The notes: generated by a model not told the origin, from the sequence alone. A stretch of 12,169 bases of DNA from an uncultured Anaerolineales bacterium (GCA_937928015.1 CALFXA010000036.1:1-12169), one strand, 5' to 3'. Shown: positions 7,201 through 12,169, numbered from the stretch's first letter. Translations and numbers: made by a program.

Positions 7201-7677
7201 GACATCCGCGCGGGGCTGGGATTCCACAAGTCTCCGACCGTGTATGGCGCCTTCCCAACCGATCCATATTCGCACACTCCCAAGGGGCAGGGTGCCCGTC
7301 AGCCTGGTATGACGGGCATGGTCAAGGAGGAGATTCTCACGCGTCTGGCCGAAGTAGGTTTGACCATTGAGGATGGATGTCTGACCTTTAATCCGTACCT
7401 GTTGGATAAGGCGGAACTGTTGGCGGACCCCGCTGTTTTCGAGTACCTGTCCGTGGATGGGACCTTCCAGCGGCTTGACCTGCCTGCTGGCTCATTCGCT
7501 GTTACCTTCTGTCAGGTGCCGATTGTGCTGCAATCCGCCAACGCTGACAGCGTCGTTATCTATTTTGCGGATGGAAGTAAGAAGGTCGTTGACGCTCACC
7601 GTCTGGATGAAACGACCAGCCGTTCCATCTTCCAGCGCGATGGGACGATCCATCACCTGGTTATTCAATTTCGATAA
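4225..7677 (+). CDS. Large GH94/cellobiose-phosphorylase-like (alpha/alpha)6 protein, uncharacterised
   Basis: This encodes 1150 residues. The ATG has CAGGA nine bases upstream. The layout resembles GH94 enzymes: a beta-rich N-terminal part (about 1-310), a helical linker with acidic residues (about 310-345), a long helical part (about 350-1050), and a beta-rich C-terminal part ending in VIQFR. Conserved-looking blocks are GNWRD (471-475), GYNPYRIT (506-513), PWANIGYWSDHQIIYL (527-542) and MNTQRPEWNDANNALVGKG. In the last, D657 could match the general acid of the DWND motif of GH94. SHTPKGQG is at 1016-1023 and QPGMTG at 1026-1031, close to where GH94 carries phosphate-site residues, but the usual GSAG-type signature is absent. 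No signal peptide is seen, so it is probably cytoplasmic. It stands alone between its promoter and a strong terminator, with no sugar transporter or kinase beside it. Homologues with this sequence type are, to my knowledge, uncharacterised. The CDS is certain; the family placement is inference. Confidence 0.8.
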   Translation: MNQPARKILIGDTPQKLPSTTVEGVYVTLLGETFYQIRNYDALEPFFMSIVSSSDHWLFISSSGGLTAGRVNAERALFPYYTEDKLTENSENTGGKSILLVTRGGQTWLWEPFSARQRGQCVTERNLYKNVPGTALVFEEINRDLGLTVRYAWRTGEQFGFVKTAWLVNDLDTACQVELLDGLQNLLPANVTSQTQNTFSCLLDGYKRSELDPQAGLGIFALNSTLTDLAEPSESLLATTVFQVGLDADRYLLSSLQLDKFRAGWEVEPEAEIRGRRGAYFVHADLGLAPHEERSWHLVADVHQDAAAIVRTLNRLKGESAALGREIEQDIAENTARLRQIVASADGLQVSADPLCTSHHFANVMFNVMRGGVFADQYGFEKADFVEFVSTHHRALLETHAAFFDNLPSHCQIAELQTRAQASGSADLVRLSYMYLPLTFSRRHGDPSRPWNRFSISLKNADGSRRLDFEGNWRDIFQNWEALAYSYPEYVEGMIFTFLSATTADGYNPYRITRAGLDWEIPEPGNPWANIGYWSDHQIIYLQKLMELSVKFHPGRLRASLEQPILSYADVPYRIKPFADLQKDPYNSIGFDHALEKEIESRVKTRGTDGKLVCRPDGQVLHHSLAEKLLSLLLAKLVNFVPEGGIWMNTQRPEWNDANNALVGKGLSVVTLGYLRRYVAFCRDLFAQETPASMQVSAEIVQLLAQIVAVLERFQPQLAASFDDTQRRTMLEALGEAGSTFRWGYYKNGFSGQLTSLSGTDVLSFLDLVQRYIEHSLRANRRSDHLYHAYNILHLDQELAKVGYLYEMLEGQVSILSSGMLTGEEALSLLDSLRHSALYRADQHSYILYPDKVLPGFLQKNSLTEEQLCGLHLPAALAEARETSLFIRDTDGGFHFSGHLRNGKDVRRALEALKRQPQFAELVEVEGEQISALFETVFRHSEFTGRSGTFFAYEGLGSIYWHMVSKLLLAVQEIALRYQDAPFAPRLVEAYRDIRAGLGFHKSPTVYGAFPTDPYSHTPKGQGARQPGMTGMVKEEILTRLAEVGLTIEDGCLTFNPYLLDKAELLADPAVFEYLSVDGTFQRLDLPAGSFAVTFCQVPIVLQSANADSVVIYFADGSKKVVDAHRLDETTSRSIFQRDGTIHHLVIQFR

Positions 7678-7702
7678 GCACAGAAGATAGTGATATAAAA
7701 CT

Positions 7703-7738
7703 AAATCGCCTCTGCATTAGCAGAGGCGATTTCTTCTT
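7703..7738. terminator. Bidirectional terminator shared by the large gene and tRNA-Asp
   Basis: A 13-bp perfect stem (7703-7715 with 7720-7732) has a loop ATTA and is followed by CTTCTT on the + strand. On the - strand the stem ends in TTT, followed after AG by TTTTAT. It lies 25 bases past the stop of the large gene and 3 bases past the tRNA-Asp 3' end, so it can serve both convergent transcripts. Confidence 0.88.
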
Positions 7739-7741
7739 GAC

Positions 7742-7818
7742 TGGCGGCCCCGACGGGATTCGAACCCGCGATCTCGGCCTTGACAGGGCCGCATGTTAAG
7801 CCGCTACACCACGGGACC
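7742..7818 (-). tRNA. tRNA-Asp(GUC)
   Basis: This is a 77-nt tRNA including an encoded CCA (7744-7742). Acceptor arms GGTCCCG and CGGGGCC pair with one G-U. The anticodon stem CGGCC/GGCCG encloses the loop CTGTCAA, giving anticodon GTC. The T arm GCGGG-TTCGAAT-CCCGT is intact. The D arm is regular. Unlike the tRNA-Leu gene of this window, the 3' CCA is genomically encoded. Confidence 0.98.
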
Positions 7819-7858
7819 AGTCTCGCTCAACTTTGTTTCTGTTTGTCGAGCGGGCGAT

Positions 7859-7887
7859 AGTTTATCATGCCCATCTCACCTTGTCAA
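7859..7887 (-). promoter_or_regulatory. Promoter of tRNA-Asp, overlapping the end of the transpeptidase gene
   Basis: On the - strand, a perfect TTGACA (7887-7882) is followed after 17 bases by TAAACT (7864-7859), with TG one base before it (extended -10). The predicted start is near 7852, about 33 bases before the tRNA. The TGA inside TTGACA is the stop codon of the L,D-transpeptidase gene. Confidence 0.85.
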
Positions 7888-9023
7888 TATGCGCCGCCCG
7901 TGTAAAGTGCGGGATCGGTGGGAGTCAGTCCCGACGGATCGTGGACGAACACCCAATCGCCCTGGGCTGCCCAGTTGAACAGCCAGTGTGCGTCTCCCAC
8001 GGAAAGATTCACGCATCCGTGCGATTGAGGGTAGCCGAAACGGGTGCGCCAATATGCGCCATGCAGTGCTCGTGCGCCGTCGAAGTACATGGTCCACGGG
8101 ACATTATCCAGATAATAGAAGTCGGATGGATCGTTGTTTCGCATCGTCTCCGTCTCTTTTTTCTGTTGGATCTGGAAAAGGCCCGGGCGGGTCCAGAAGG
8201 GTTCCAGTCCGCTGGCGATGACGGTGGCGAAGACCAGTTGATAGTTATCGTACACAGACAGCGATTGCTCCGCCAGGTTGACGTCGATCCAACGGCCGTT
8301 GGTCACGCCCTCGGGCGGTGTGGTGTTGATCACCACCTGCGCCACCTTGCGCGCCTCGACCCATTCGCCCGGGCCGATCAGGTTCCAATCTGCATTGTCA
8401 ACACTCTGGGTGGCAAAGACCTGAACTACTTCAAAAGGGGATATCTGTTTACCTGTGGGAGCGCCTCCATAGCCCGGAGAACTCAGCACGGGAATTTGCT
8501 CGAAGGCCCAGCCGAACGAGTTGCGCGGGGTATGGCTGAAGGTCAGCCCCTGGAAGGCGGAGATTTCACCTACTCGGGCCCCTTTGCCGGGAATCCAGCC
8601 GCCATTCTGGAGCATGTAGTACACGCCGCCCTGTTCCACGCGGTCTATATAGGAGACGTAGACAAAGCCCGGCATGAATTGCTGCGCGCCCGAGCCGGTC
8701 TCGCCAGGGGCACTGTAGACGGGCACGTAGGCATCGTCAAGGTGGAAATACAGGTAGGGGAGCTGGGTCAGGCTGGGGTCCGGTTTGGCGGCGGGCAGGG
8801 GACGCGGGGGGAAGGTCATACCCAGTCGCGCCAGATCGGTCAAGTAGGCGGAGGGGCCCAAAGGCAGGCAATCGTCAGGGGTGGTCAAATAGACGCCCGG
8901 CTCGCAGACCACGGCTCCGCTGTCGGGTTCGGGCGGGGTGGTATCCTGCGCGCGGGCAGGGGTGTAGGCAAAAGTTGCAAATATTAAGGAAATACCCAGA
9001 ATGGAATACAGAATTTTCTTCAT
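7884..9023 (-). CDS. Exported L,D-transpeptidase (YkuD domain)
   Basis: This encodes 379 residues. I chose the ATG at 9023-9021 because it has GAGG five bases upstream and begins a clear signal peptide, MKKILYSILGISLIF followed by AYTPARA, with likely cleavage after A25. A longer in-frame start at 9149 would put 42 non-signal residues in front and lie upstream of the promoter. The middle part (about 90-225) is beta-rich, with SH3-like blocks such as YVPVYSAPGE and IPVLSSPGYG. The YkuD domain is C-terminal (about 240-360). Its catalytic signature is HGAYW at 321-325 and SHGCVNLSVGDA with nucleophile C337 and H335. Such enzymes form 3-3 cross-links in peptidoglycan or anchor proteins to it. In Chloroflexota, which have an unusual wall, the exact target is uncertain. 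It has its own promoter divergent from the roadblock cluster and no visible terminator; the tRNA-Asp promoter begins in its stop codon. Confidence 0.95.
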   Translation of the reverse strand: MKKILYSILGISLIFATFAYTPARAQDTTPPEPDSGAVVCEPGVYLTTPDDCLPLGPSAYLTDLARLGMTFPPRPLPAAKPDPSLTQLPYLYFHLDDAYVPVYSAPGETGSGAQQFMPGFVYVSYIDRVEQGGVYYMLQNGGWIPGKGARVGEISAFQGLTFSHTPRNSFGWAFEQIPVLSSPGYGGAPTGKQISPFEVVQVFATQSVDNADWNLIGPGEWVEARKVAQVVINTTPPEGVTNGRWIDVNLAEQSLSVYDNYQLVFATVIASGLEPFWTRPGLFQIQQKKETETMRNNDPSDFYYLDNVPWTMYFDGARALHGAYWRTRFGYPQSHGCVNLSVGDAHWLFNWAAQGDWVFVHDPSGLTPTDPALYTGGAY

Positions 9024-9044
9024 GACTACCTCGTATGGACGCGG

Positions 9045-9053
9045 ATTATAGCA
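9045..9053 (-). promoter_or_regulatory. Extended -10 promoter of the L,D-transpeptidase gene
   Basis: On the - strand TGCTATAAT is a perfect extended -10 element, 21 bases before the ATG. It predicts a leader of about 15 bases containing the GAGG ribosome site. No matching -35 is found at 17 bases. Confidence 0.75.
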
Positions 9054-9095
9054 TGGGGTCAGGTTTACTAATTTGCAAAGCCGCAGATGCCGAAC

Positions 9096-9124
9096 TTGAC
9101 ACAATCTACCCCATGTGCTAAATT
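9096..9124 (+). promoter_or_regulatory. Promoter of the roadblock-V4R-response regulator cluster
   Basis: A perfect TTGACA (9096-9101) is followed after 17 bases by TAAATT (9119-9124), preceded by TGC, making an extended -10. The predicted start near 9131 leaves a leader of about 64 bases. This and the divergent transpeptidase promoter fill the 171-base gap. Confidence 0.8.
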
Positions 9125-9146
9125 TATTCAATCCTTGCCATTTTTG

Positions 9147-9170
9147 CATCCGTTTGTCGTAATTCGGATG
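9147..9170 (+). promoter_or_regulatory. Inverted repeat in the leader of the roadblock cluster
   Basis: CATCCG (9147-9152) and CGGATG (9165-9170) form an inverted repeat with a 12-base spacer. A G-U pair outside would give a seven-base stem followed by AGTTTTCTTTG. It could be a small leader hairpin just before the ribosome site or a spaced protein-binding site. The hexamers are the same as the core of the palindrome at 4176-4189. Either role is unproven. Confidence 0.3.
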
Positions 9171-9194
9171 TAGTTTTCTTTGAGGAGGGCTGGT

Positions 9195-9566
9195 TTGTCC
9201 AAATCACGCACGCAACAGATGGTGGATCGTCTGCGAGAGTTGCAGGCTTCATCCCCCGATATCGAAGCCTCCGCCGTAGTCAGTGTGGATGGCCTCAGTA
9301 TTGCATCCGCGCTTCCGCAAGGCGTGGAAGAGGATCGCGTTTCGGCCATGTCTGCGGCCATGCTTTCCCTCGGTGAGCGCATTGCCACCGAATTGGGACG
9401 CGGTTCCCTGGAGCAGGTATACATCAAGGGTGAAAAAGGGTACGTTGTGCTGATGTCAGTCGGCCAGGAAGCCGTGCTGACCGCCCTCGCGCGCGAGCAG
9501 GCCAAATTGGGCTTGATCTTCCTCGACATGCGCCGAGCCGCCGAAGATTTGGCGAAACTAATCTAG
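9195..9566 (+). CDS. Roadblock/LC7-domain protein
   Basis: This encodes 123 residues from a TTG start, chosen because GGAGGG (9184-9189) lies five bases upstream; the in-frame TTG at 9180 would overlap that site, and no ATG is near. The roadblock fold is visible: an N-terminal helix (QQMVDRLRELQ), a first strand pair (ASAVVSVDGLSIASALP) and a long central helix (about 46-65). The later strands are QVYIKGEKGYVVLMSVG and AVLTALA, with a C-terminal helix. Bacterial members such as MglB act as dimeric scaffolds or GTPase-activating partners of small Ras-like GTPases. No MglA-type GTPase gene lies in this window, so the partner is unknown. It is the first gene of a probable four-gene transcript and is 10 bases before the V4R gene. 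Confidence 0.92.
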   Translation: MSKSRTQQMVDRLRELQASSPDIEASAVVSVDGLSIASALPQGVEEDRVSAMSAAMLSLGERIATELGRGSLEQVYIKGEKGYVVLMSVGQEAVLTALAREQAKLGLIFLDMRRAAEDLAKLI

Positions 9567-9576
9567 TGGAGTCGGT

Positions 9577-10212
9577 ATGAGCCCAGTTCAAAAAAGTGGT
9601 CTGTATTATCCCAACAAATTCGGTCTGATCACCATCAAGTCCCTCGAAGAGGTGATGGGCAAGAACGGTCTCAATGCCATCCTGAACCTGGGTGGCATGA
9701 CGAACTATATCGAAAGCTATCCGCCGGACAATCTTGAGAAGGGCTTCGATTTTGCCGAACTATCGGCCATCGGCCTGGCGCTCGAAGAAATGTATGGTCC
9801 CCGCGGCGGACGCGGTTTGGCCCTGCGTGCGGGACGCGCAACCTTCTCGGACGCCCTGAAGAACTTCGGCGCCCTGGCTGGTGCCGCGGACTTGGCCTTC
9901 GTAGTCTTGCCGCTTCAGTCCAAGTTGCGCATCGGCCTGCCCGCTTTCGCCAAGATTTTCACCCAACTCTCTGACCAGGTAACCACCGTCGAGGAAAAGG
10001 AAAACGAGTTCGTTTGGACCATCCACAAGTGCCCCTGCTGTTGGGGCCGTTCGGGTGCTGACAAGCCTGTCTGTTTCGTCGCGACCGGTCTGTTGCAAGA
10101 ATCGCTTAAGTGGGTCTCGGGCGGCAATGAGTTCCGCGTCAATGAGTCCAAGTGCGTGGCGGTCGGCGACAGCGTGTGCGAGTTCATCGTCCAAAAAGAA
10201 CCCATCTCTTAG
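9577..10212 (+). CDS. V4R-domain (4-vinyl reductase-like) sensor or ligand-binding protein
   Basis: This encodes 211 residues; the ATG has GGAG five bases upstream. The N-terminal two thirds (1-140) are mainly helical and lack a recognised motif beyond the V4R family pattern. The C-terminal third is a V4R domain: HKCPCCWGR at 150-158, PVCFVATGLL at 164-173, and VNESKCVAVGDSVCEFIV at 188-205. In the phenol-sensing regulators MopR and PoxR, as I recall, a Glu and three Cys of this domain bind zinc. Here E144, C166, C193 and C201 have nearly the same spacing (27 and 8 between the cysteines). C152, C154 and C155 form an extra cluster. The protein has no DNA-binding or catalytic domain, so it is probably a stand-alone ligand- or metal-binding sensor. 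Its neighbours, a roadblock protein and a response regulator, point to signalling and not pigment synthesis. The ligand is unknown. Confidence 0.9.
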   Translation: MSPVQKSGLYYPNKFGLITIKSLEEVMGKNGLNAILNLGGMTNYIESYPPDNLEKGFDFAELSAIGLALEEMYGPRGGRGLALRAGRATFSDALKNFGALAGAADLAFVVLPLQSKLRIGLPAFAKIFTQLSDQVTTVEEKENEFVWTIHKCPCCWGRSGADKPVCFVATGLLQESLKWVSGGNEFRVNESKCVAVGDSVCEFIVQKEPIS

Positions 10213-10220
10213 GCGCAACA

Positions 10221-11075
10221 ATGGCCGAAGCCAAGCCGAAAATTCTCATCATTGAAGACGATCTCGATGTAGCCGAGATGTTGAACGCGTATTTCCGCGT
10301 TCAGGGGTACGAGGTATTCACCGTCAATTGGGGCGAGGACGGTGTCCGATCTGCCCAGACCGTTCATCCCGACCTGGTCATTCTCGACATCCGCCTGCCC
10401 GACATCGACGGATACGAAGTGGCCCGCCGTTTGCGCAGCGACCGCCGTACCGCTGATATTCCGATCATCTTCCTCACCGAAAAGCGTGAACGCGCCGACC
10501 GCCTGCAAGGGCTGGAATTGGGCGCGGATGATTACATCACCAAGCCCTTCGACGTGCAGGAACTTCGCCTGCGCGTGCGCAATGCGCTCAAACGCATGAG
10601 CCAGGGTTCGCTGACCAATCCTGTCAGCGGCCTGCCCGAAGGCGCGCTGGTGGATGAGCGCCTGAGTGACGCGATGAAGACCAGCTCTTCAGGTTTGTTG
10701 CTCGTCTCGCTCGAAAACATGGACGCCTTCCGCGAGGCCTATGGTTTCGTGGCTTCCGACGATGTCCTGCGCGCCGTCAGCGTGATGATTACCAATACCC
10801 TGCGCGAGCTCAGCAACCCCGATGATTTCCTCGGCCATCTCAACCCGATGGAGTTCGTGTTGGTGGTTCCGCAGCCCAATCTATCTTCGCTGCAAGAGCG
10901 GCTGCGTACCCGCCTCGAACAATCTCTCGATTATTTCTATCCGATCAAGGATCGCGAGCAGGCTGCCAAGCGGAAGGATCGCCTGGCTATCAAGATCGCC
11001 GAGATCGACCTCACCTCCATGAAATTTGCCAGCCTGGACCAGCTCAAGACGGAGTTCCTGCGGCAAAAAAGATAG
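10221..11075 (+). CDS. Response regulator with receiver domain and degenerate GGDEF domain
   Basis: This encodes 284 residues. The ATG at 10221 is preferred because it starts the receiver domain directly (KPKILIIEDD); a longer in-frame start would overlap the V4R gene. A weak AGG overlapping the preceding stop codon is the likely ribosome site. The receiver (about 6-122) has the acidic pair D13-D14, phosphoacceptor D56 in VILDIRLP, T86 and K108 in TKPF, so it should be phosphorylatable. The second domain (about 128-240) aligns by eye with GGDEF proteins: NPVSGLPEGALVDERL resembles DPLTGLPNR. The signature is replaced by GHLNPMEF (205-212), and the metal-binding Asp of the first strand is not kept (SLENMDAF). 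It is therefore probably not a diguanylate cyclase but a binding or dimerisation module. No histidine kinase gene is in the window. The next gene follows after 7 bases. Confidence 0.93.
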   Translation: MAEAKPKILIIEDDLDVAEMLNAYFRVQGYEVFTVNWGEDGVRSAQTVHPDLVILDIRLPDIDGYEVARRLRSDRRTADIPIIFLTEKRERADRLQGLELGADDYITKPFDVQELRLRVRNALKRMSQGSLTNPVSGLPEGALVDERLSDAMKTSSSGLLLVSLENMDAFREAYGFVASDDVLRAVSVMITNTLRELSNPDDFLGHLNPMEFVLVVPQPNLSSLQERLRTRLEQSLDYFYPIKDREQAAKRKDRLAIKIAEIDLTSMKFASLDQLKTEFLRQKR

Positions 11076-11082
11076 GTTTGTT

Positions 11083-11835
11083 TTGAAGATCACAGTCATC
11101 ACTCCAACCTATAACGAAGCGGAGAACCTGCCCAAACTGGTCTCCGCTTTATTTGCGCTTCCATTGGATTTGCACGTGCTGGTGGTGGACGACAATAGCC
11201 CCGACGGCACGGGCCAGCTCGCCGACCGTTTAGCGGAGTCCGACAAACGGGTGCGAGTCCACCACCGCGCTGGGAAATTGGGCCTGCGCTCAGCCTATCT
11301 TGAGGGGATTCAGATCGCCCTGGCTGACGGGGCCGACGTCATCGTCCAAATGGATGCAGACTTTTCGCATGATCCCGCCGCCCTGGCAGACATGGCCAAA
11401 CGTCTCGAAACCGCGGACGTGGTCCTTGGGTCCCGTTACGTGGAAGGTGGCTCGGTGGACAAACAGTGGCCGCAATGGCGTAAATTTCTCTCGGCGTTTG
11501 GGAATTTGTATGCGCGGACCATCCTTGGGCTCCCGTTGTACGATGTGACCACAGGCTACCGCATGTGGCGACGTGCCACGCTGGAAGGCATGCCCCTGCA
11601 TCGTATCAAGGCCAATGGTTATATTTTCCTGGTTGAGATGATTTATTTGGCGCATTGTGTGGAATATCGCATCGGCGAGTCTCCCATCTACTTTGCGGAT
11701 CGCCGCTGGGGCAAATCGAAGATGTCGTTCAAGATCCAGGCGGAGGCGGCGGTCCGCATCTGGCAGGTGTTGTGGAATTACCGTGACCTGCGCAGGAGCG
11801 GGAAGTCCGCTCGGCTAAGCGTAGAAATGAAATAG
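11083..11835 (+). CDS. Polyprenol-phosphate mannosyltransferase-like GT2 enzyme (DPM1 type)
   Basis: This encodes 250 residues from a TTG start seven bases after the previous stop, with TAGG six bases before it; no other in-frame start is nearby. It is a GT-A fold glycosyltransferase of family 2. VVDDNSPDGTG (D36-D37) is the nucleotide-binding region, QMDADFSHDP has the metal-binding D91-x-D93, and GSRYVEGG is at 116-123. Later blocks are TGYRMWRR (157-164) and FADRRWGKSKM (204-214). These match dolichol/polyprenol-phosphate mannose synthases, which move mannose from GDP-mannose to a polyprenyl phosphate for later glycosylation at the membrane. No C-terminal transmembrane segment follows, so it would be the short peripheral type like DPM1. 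Another sugar donor cannot be excluded. It is the last gene of the signalling cluster, and its stop codon lies inside the terminator. Confidence 0.93.
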   Translation: MKITVITPTYNEAENLPKLVSALFALPLDLHVLVVDDNSPDGTGQLADRLAESDKRVRVHHRAGKLGLRSAYLEGIQIALADGADVIVQMDADFSHDPAALADMAKRLETADVVLGSRYVEGGSVDKQWPQWRKFLSAFGNLYARTILGLPLYDVTTGYRMWRRATLEGMPLHRIKANGYIFLVEMIYLAHCVEYRIGESPIYFADRRWGKSKMSFKIQAEAAVRIWQVLWNYRDLRRSGKSARLSVEMK

Positions 11836-11857
11836 GCCCAGCGGGCCTATTTTTTTT
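11830..11857. terminator. Bidirectional terminator containing both convergent stop codons
   Basis: The stem AAATAGGCCC (11830-11839) pairs with GGGCCTATTT (11843-11852) over the loop AGC, followed by T residues to 11857. The TAG of the glycosyltransferase (11833-11835) is in the left arm. The TAG of ksgA (11849-11847 on the - strand) is in the right arm. The - strand tract TTTCATTTC is weaker. Confidence 0.88.
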
Positions 11858-12169
11858 GCAACCGAACCAGCGCTTCCCACTCCGCGATGCTGAGCGTTTC
11901 CGCGCGGCGCATGGGATCGATGCCCGCCTCGCGCAGCATGGACTCGGCCTGGGCAGGCGCGATGTGTAAGCCCGCCGAGAGTGAGTTGCGTAGGGTTTTG
12001 CGTTTCTGGCTGAAACCCGCCTTGATGAGTTGGAAGAAGGTTTCCAATTGCGGGGCGGGGATGAGCGGCTGTGGGTGGATGTCGATGACCAGCACGGCCG
12101 AGTCCACGTTGGGGGCGGGGAAGAAAGCTGAGGCGGGAATCTTCGCAGCGATGCGCGGATTTCCATAGA
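11847..12169 (-). CDS. ksgA: 16S rRNA adenine dimethyltransferase KsgA/RsmA, C-terminal part (5' end outside window)
   Basis: The frame is open to the window edge and gives about the last 106 residues. The visible start YGNPRIAAKIP matches the KsgA block that follows the catalytic domain. It continues into SAFFPAPNVDSAVLVIDIHP, where F-P-x-P-x-V-D-S-A is a strong family signature. The C-terminal helical domain contains FSQKRKTLRNSL, equivalent to the conserved F-x-x-RRK-T-LRN-N-L. KsgA dimethylates two adjacent adenines near the 3' end of 16S rRNA late in small-subunit assembly. The SAM-binding motifs and the NLPY catalytic motif are beyond the window. The gene is convergent with the glycosyltransferase, and its stop codon lies in the shared terminator. 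The identity is clear from these motifs. Confidence 0.95.
   Translation of the reverse strand, partial: YGNPRIAAKIPASAFFPAPNVDSAVLVIDIHPQPLIPAPQLETFFQLIKAGFSQKRKTLRNSLSAGLHIAPAQAESMLREAGIDPMRRAETLSIAEWEALVRLQKK

Noticed and set aside
7833..8987. A 384-codon open frame on the + strand opposite the L,D-transpeptidase
   Set aside because: It is antisense to a gene with a signal peptide and an intact YkuD catalytic motif, and it has no recognisable domain or ribosome site.
9024..9149. A 42-residue N-terminal extension of the L,D-transpeptidase
   Set aside because: It would place a non-signal segment before a clear signal peptide and starts upstream of the perfect extended -10 box at 9045-9053; the ATG at 9023 has a good ribosome site.
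11729..12166. An Arg/Ser/Pro-rich 145-codon open frame on the - strand over the end of the window
   Set aside because: Its composition is that of an out-of-frame shadow, and it overlaps ksgA in another frame as well as the glycosyltransferase end.
1..12169. Search for CRISPR arrays, insertion sequences, prophage genes or an att site at the two tRNA genes
   Set aside because: No regularly spaced repeats, transposase or integrase motifs, or duplicated tRNA 3' ends were seen; both tRNAs are flanked by ordinary genes.

Overview
The window looks like a chromosomal segment of a Chloroflexota bacterium, most likely class Anaerolineae. It is fairly GC-rich by eye, uses bacterial -10/-35 promoters and Shine-Dalgarno sites, and has several TTG starts. 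The gene set (GreA, short Dgt, YwaF-type membrane protein, roadblock, V4R and response-regulator genes, a DPM1-like synthase) fits that group. The taxonomic call comes from remembered gene content and not from a database search. No phage, integrase, insertion sequence or CRISPR signature is visible, so this is ordinary core chromosome with a few uncharacterised genes.

Layout. At 2-403 (+) is the C-terminal end of a SAM-dependent methyltransferase. At 446-1429 (+) is a two-helix membrane protein of unknown function. A bidirectional terminator at 1445-1478 separates these from a leftward cluster: YwaF-type membrane protein (4084-3347), tRNA-Leu(UAA) (3278-3195) with a strong promoter of its own, a short palindromic repeat, dgt (3117-1966) and greA (1948-1481). 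A divergent region at 4085-4224 carries an extended -10 promoter with an operator-like palindrome at its start point. It drives a 1150-residue protein at 4225-7677 (+) that resembles GH94/cellobiose-phosphorylase-type (alpha/alpha)6 proteins. A second bidirectional terminator (7703-7738) serves that gene and the leftward tRNA-Asp(GUC) (7818-7742). The tRNA-Asp promoter overlaps the end of an exported L,D-transpeptidase gene (9023-7884).

A second divergent region (9024-9194) holds one good promoter for each direction. Rightward lies a tight cluster: roadblock/LC7 protein, V4R-domain protein, a receiver protein with a degenerate GGDEF domain, and a polyprenol-phosphate mannosyltransferase-like GT2 enzyme. 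The gaps are 10, 8 and 7 bases, so these are very probably one transcript. The cluster meets the 3' part of ksgA/rsmA head-on, and both stop codons lie inside one terminator hairpin.

The most interesting parts are the uncharacterised roadblock-V4R-REC/pseudo-GGDEF signalling cluster, the large GH94-like protein under a possible operator, and the compact overlap of regulatory and coding signals at the tRNA genes and at convergent gene ends.
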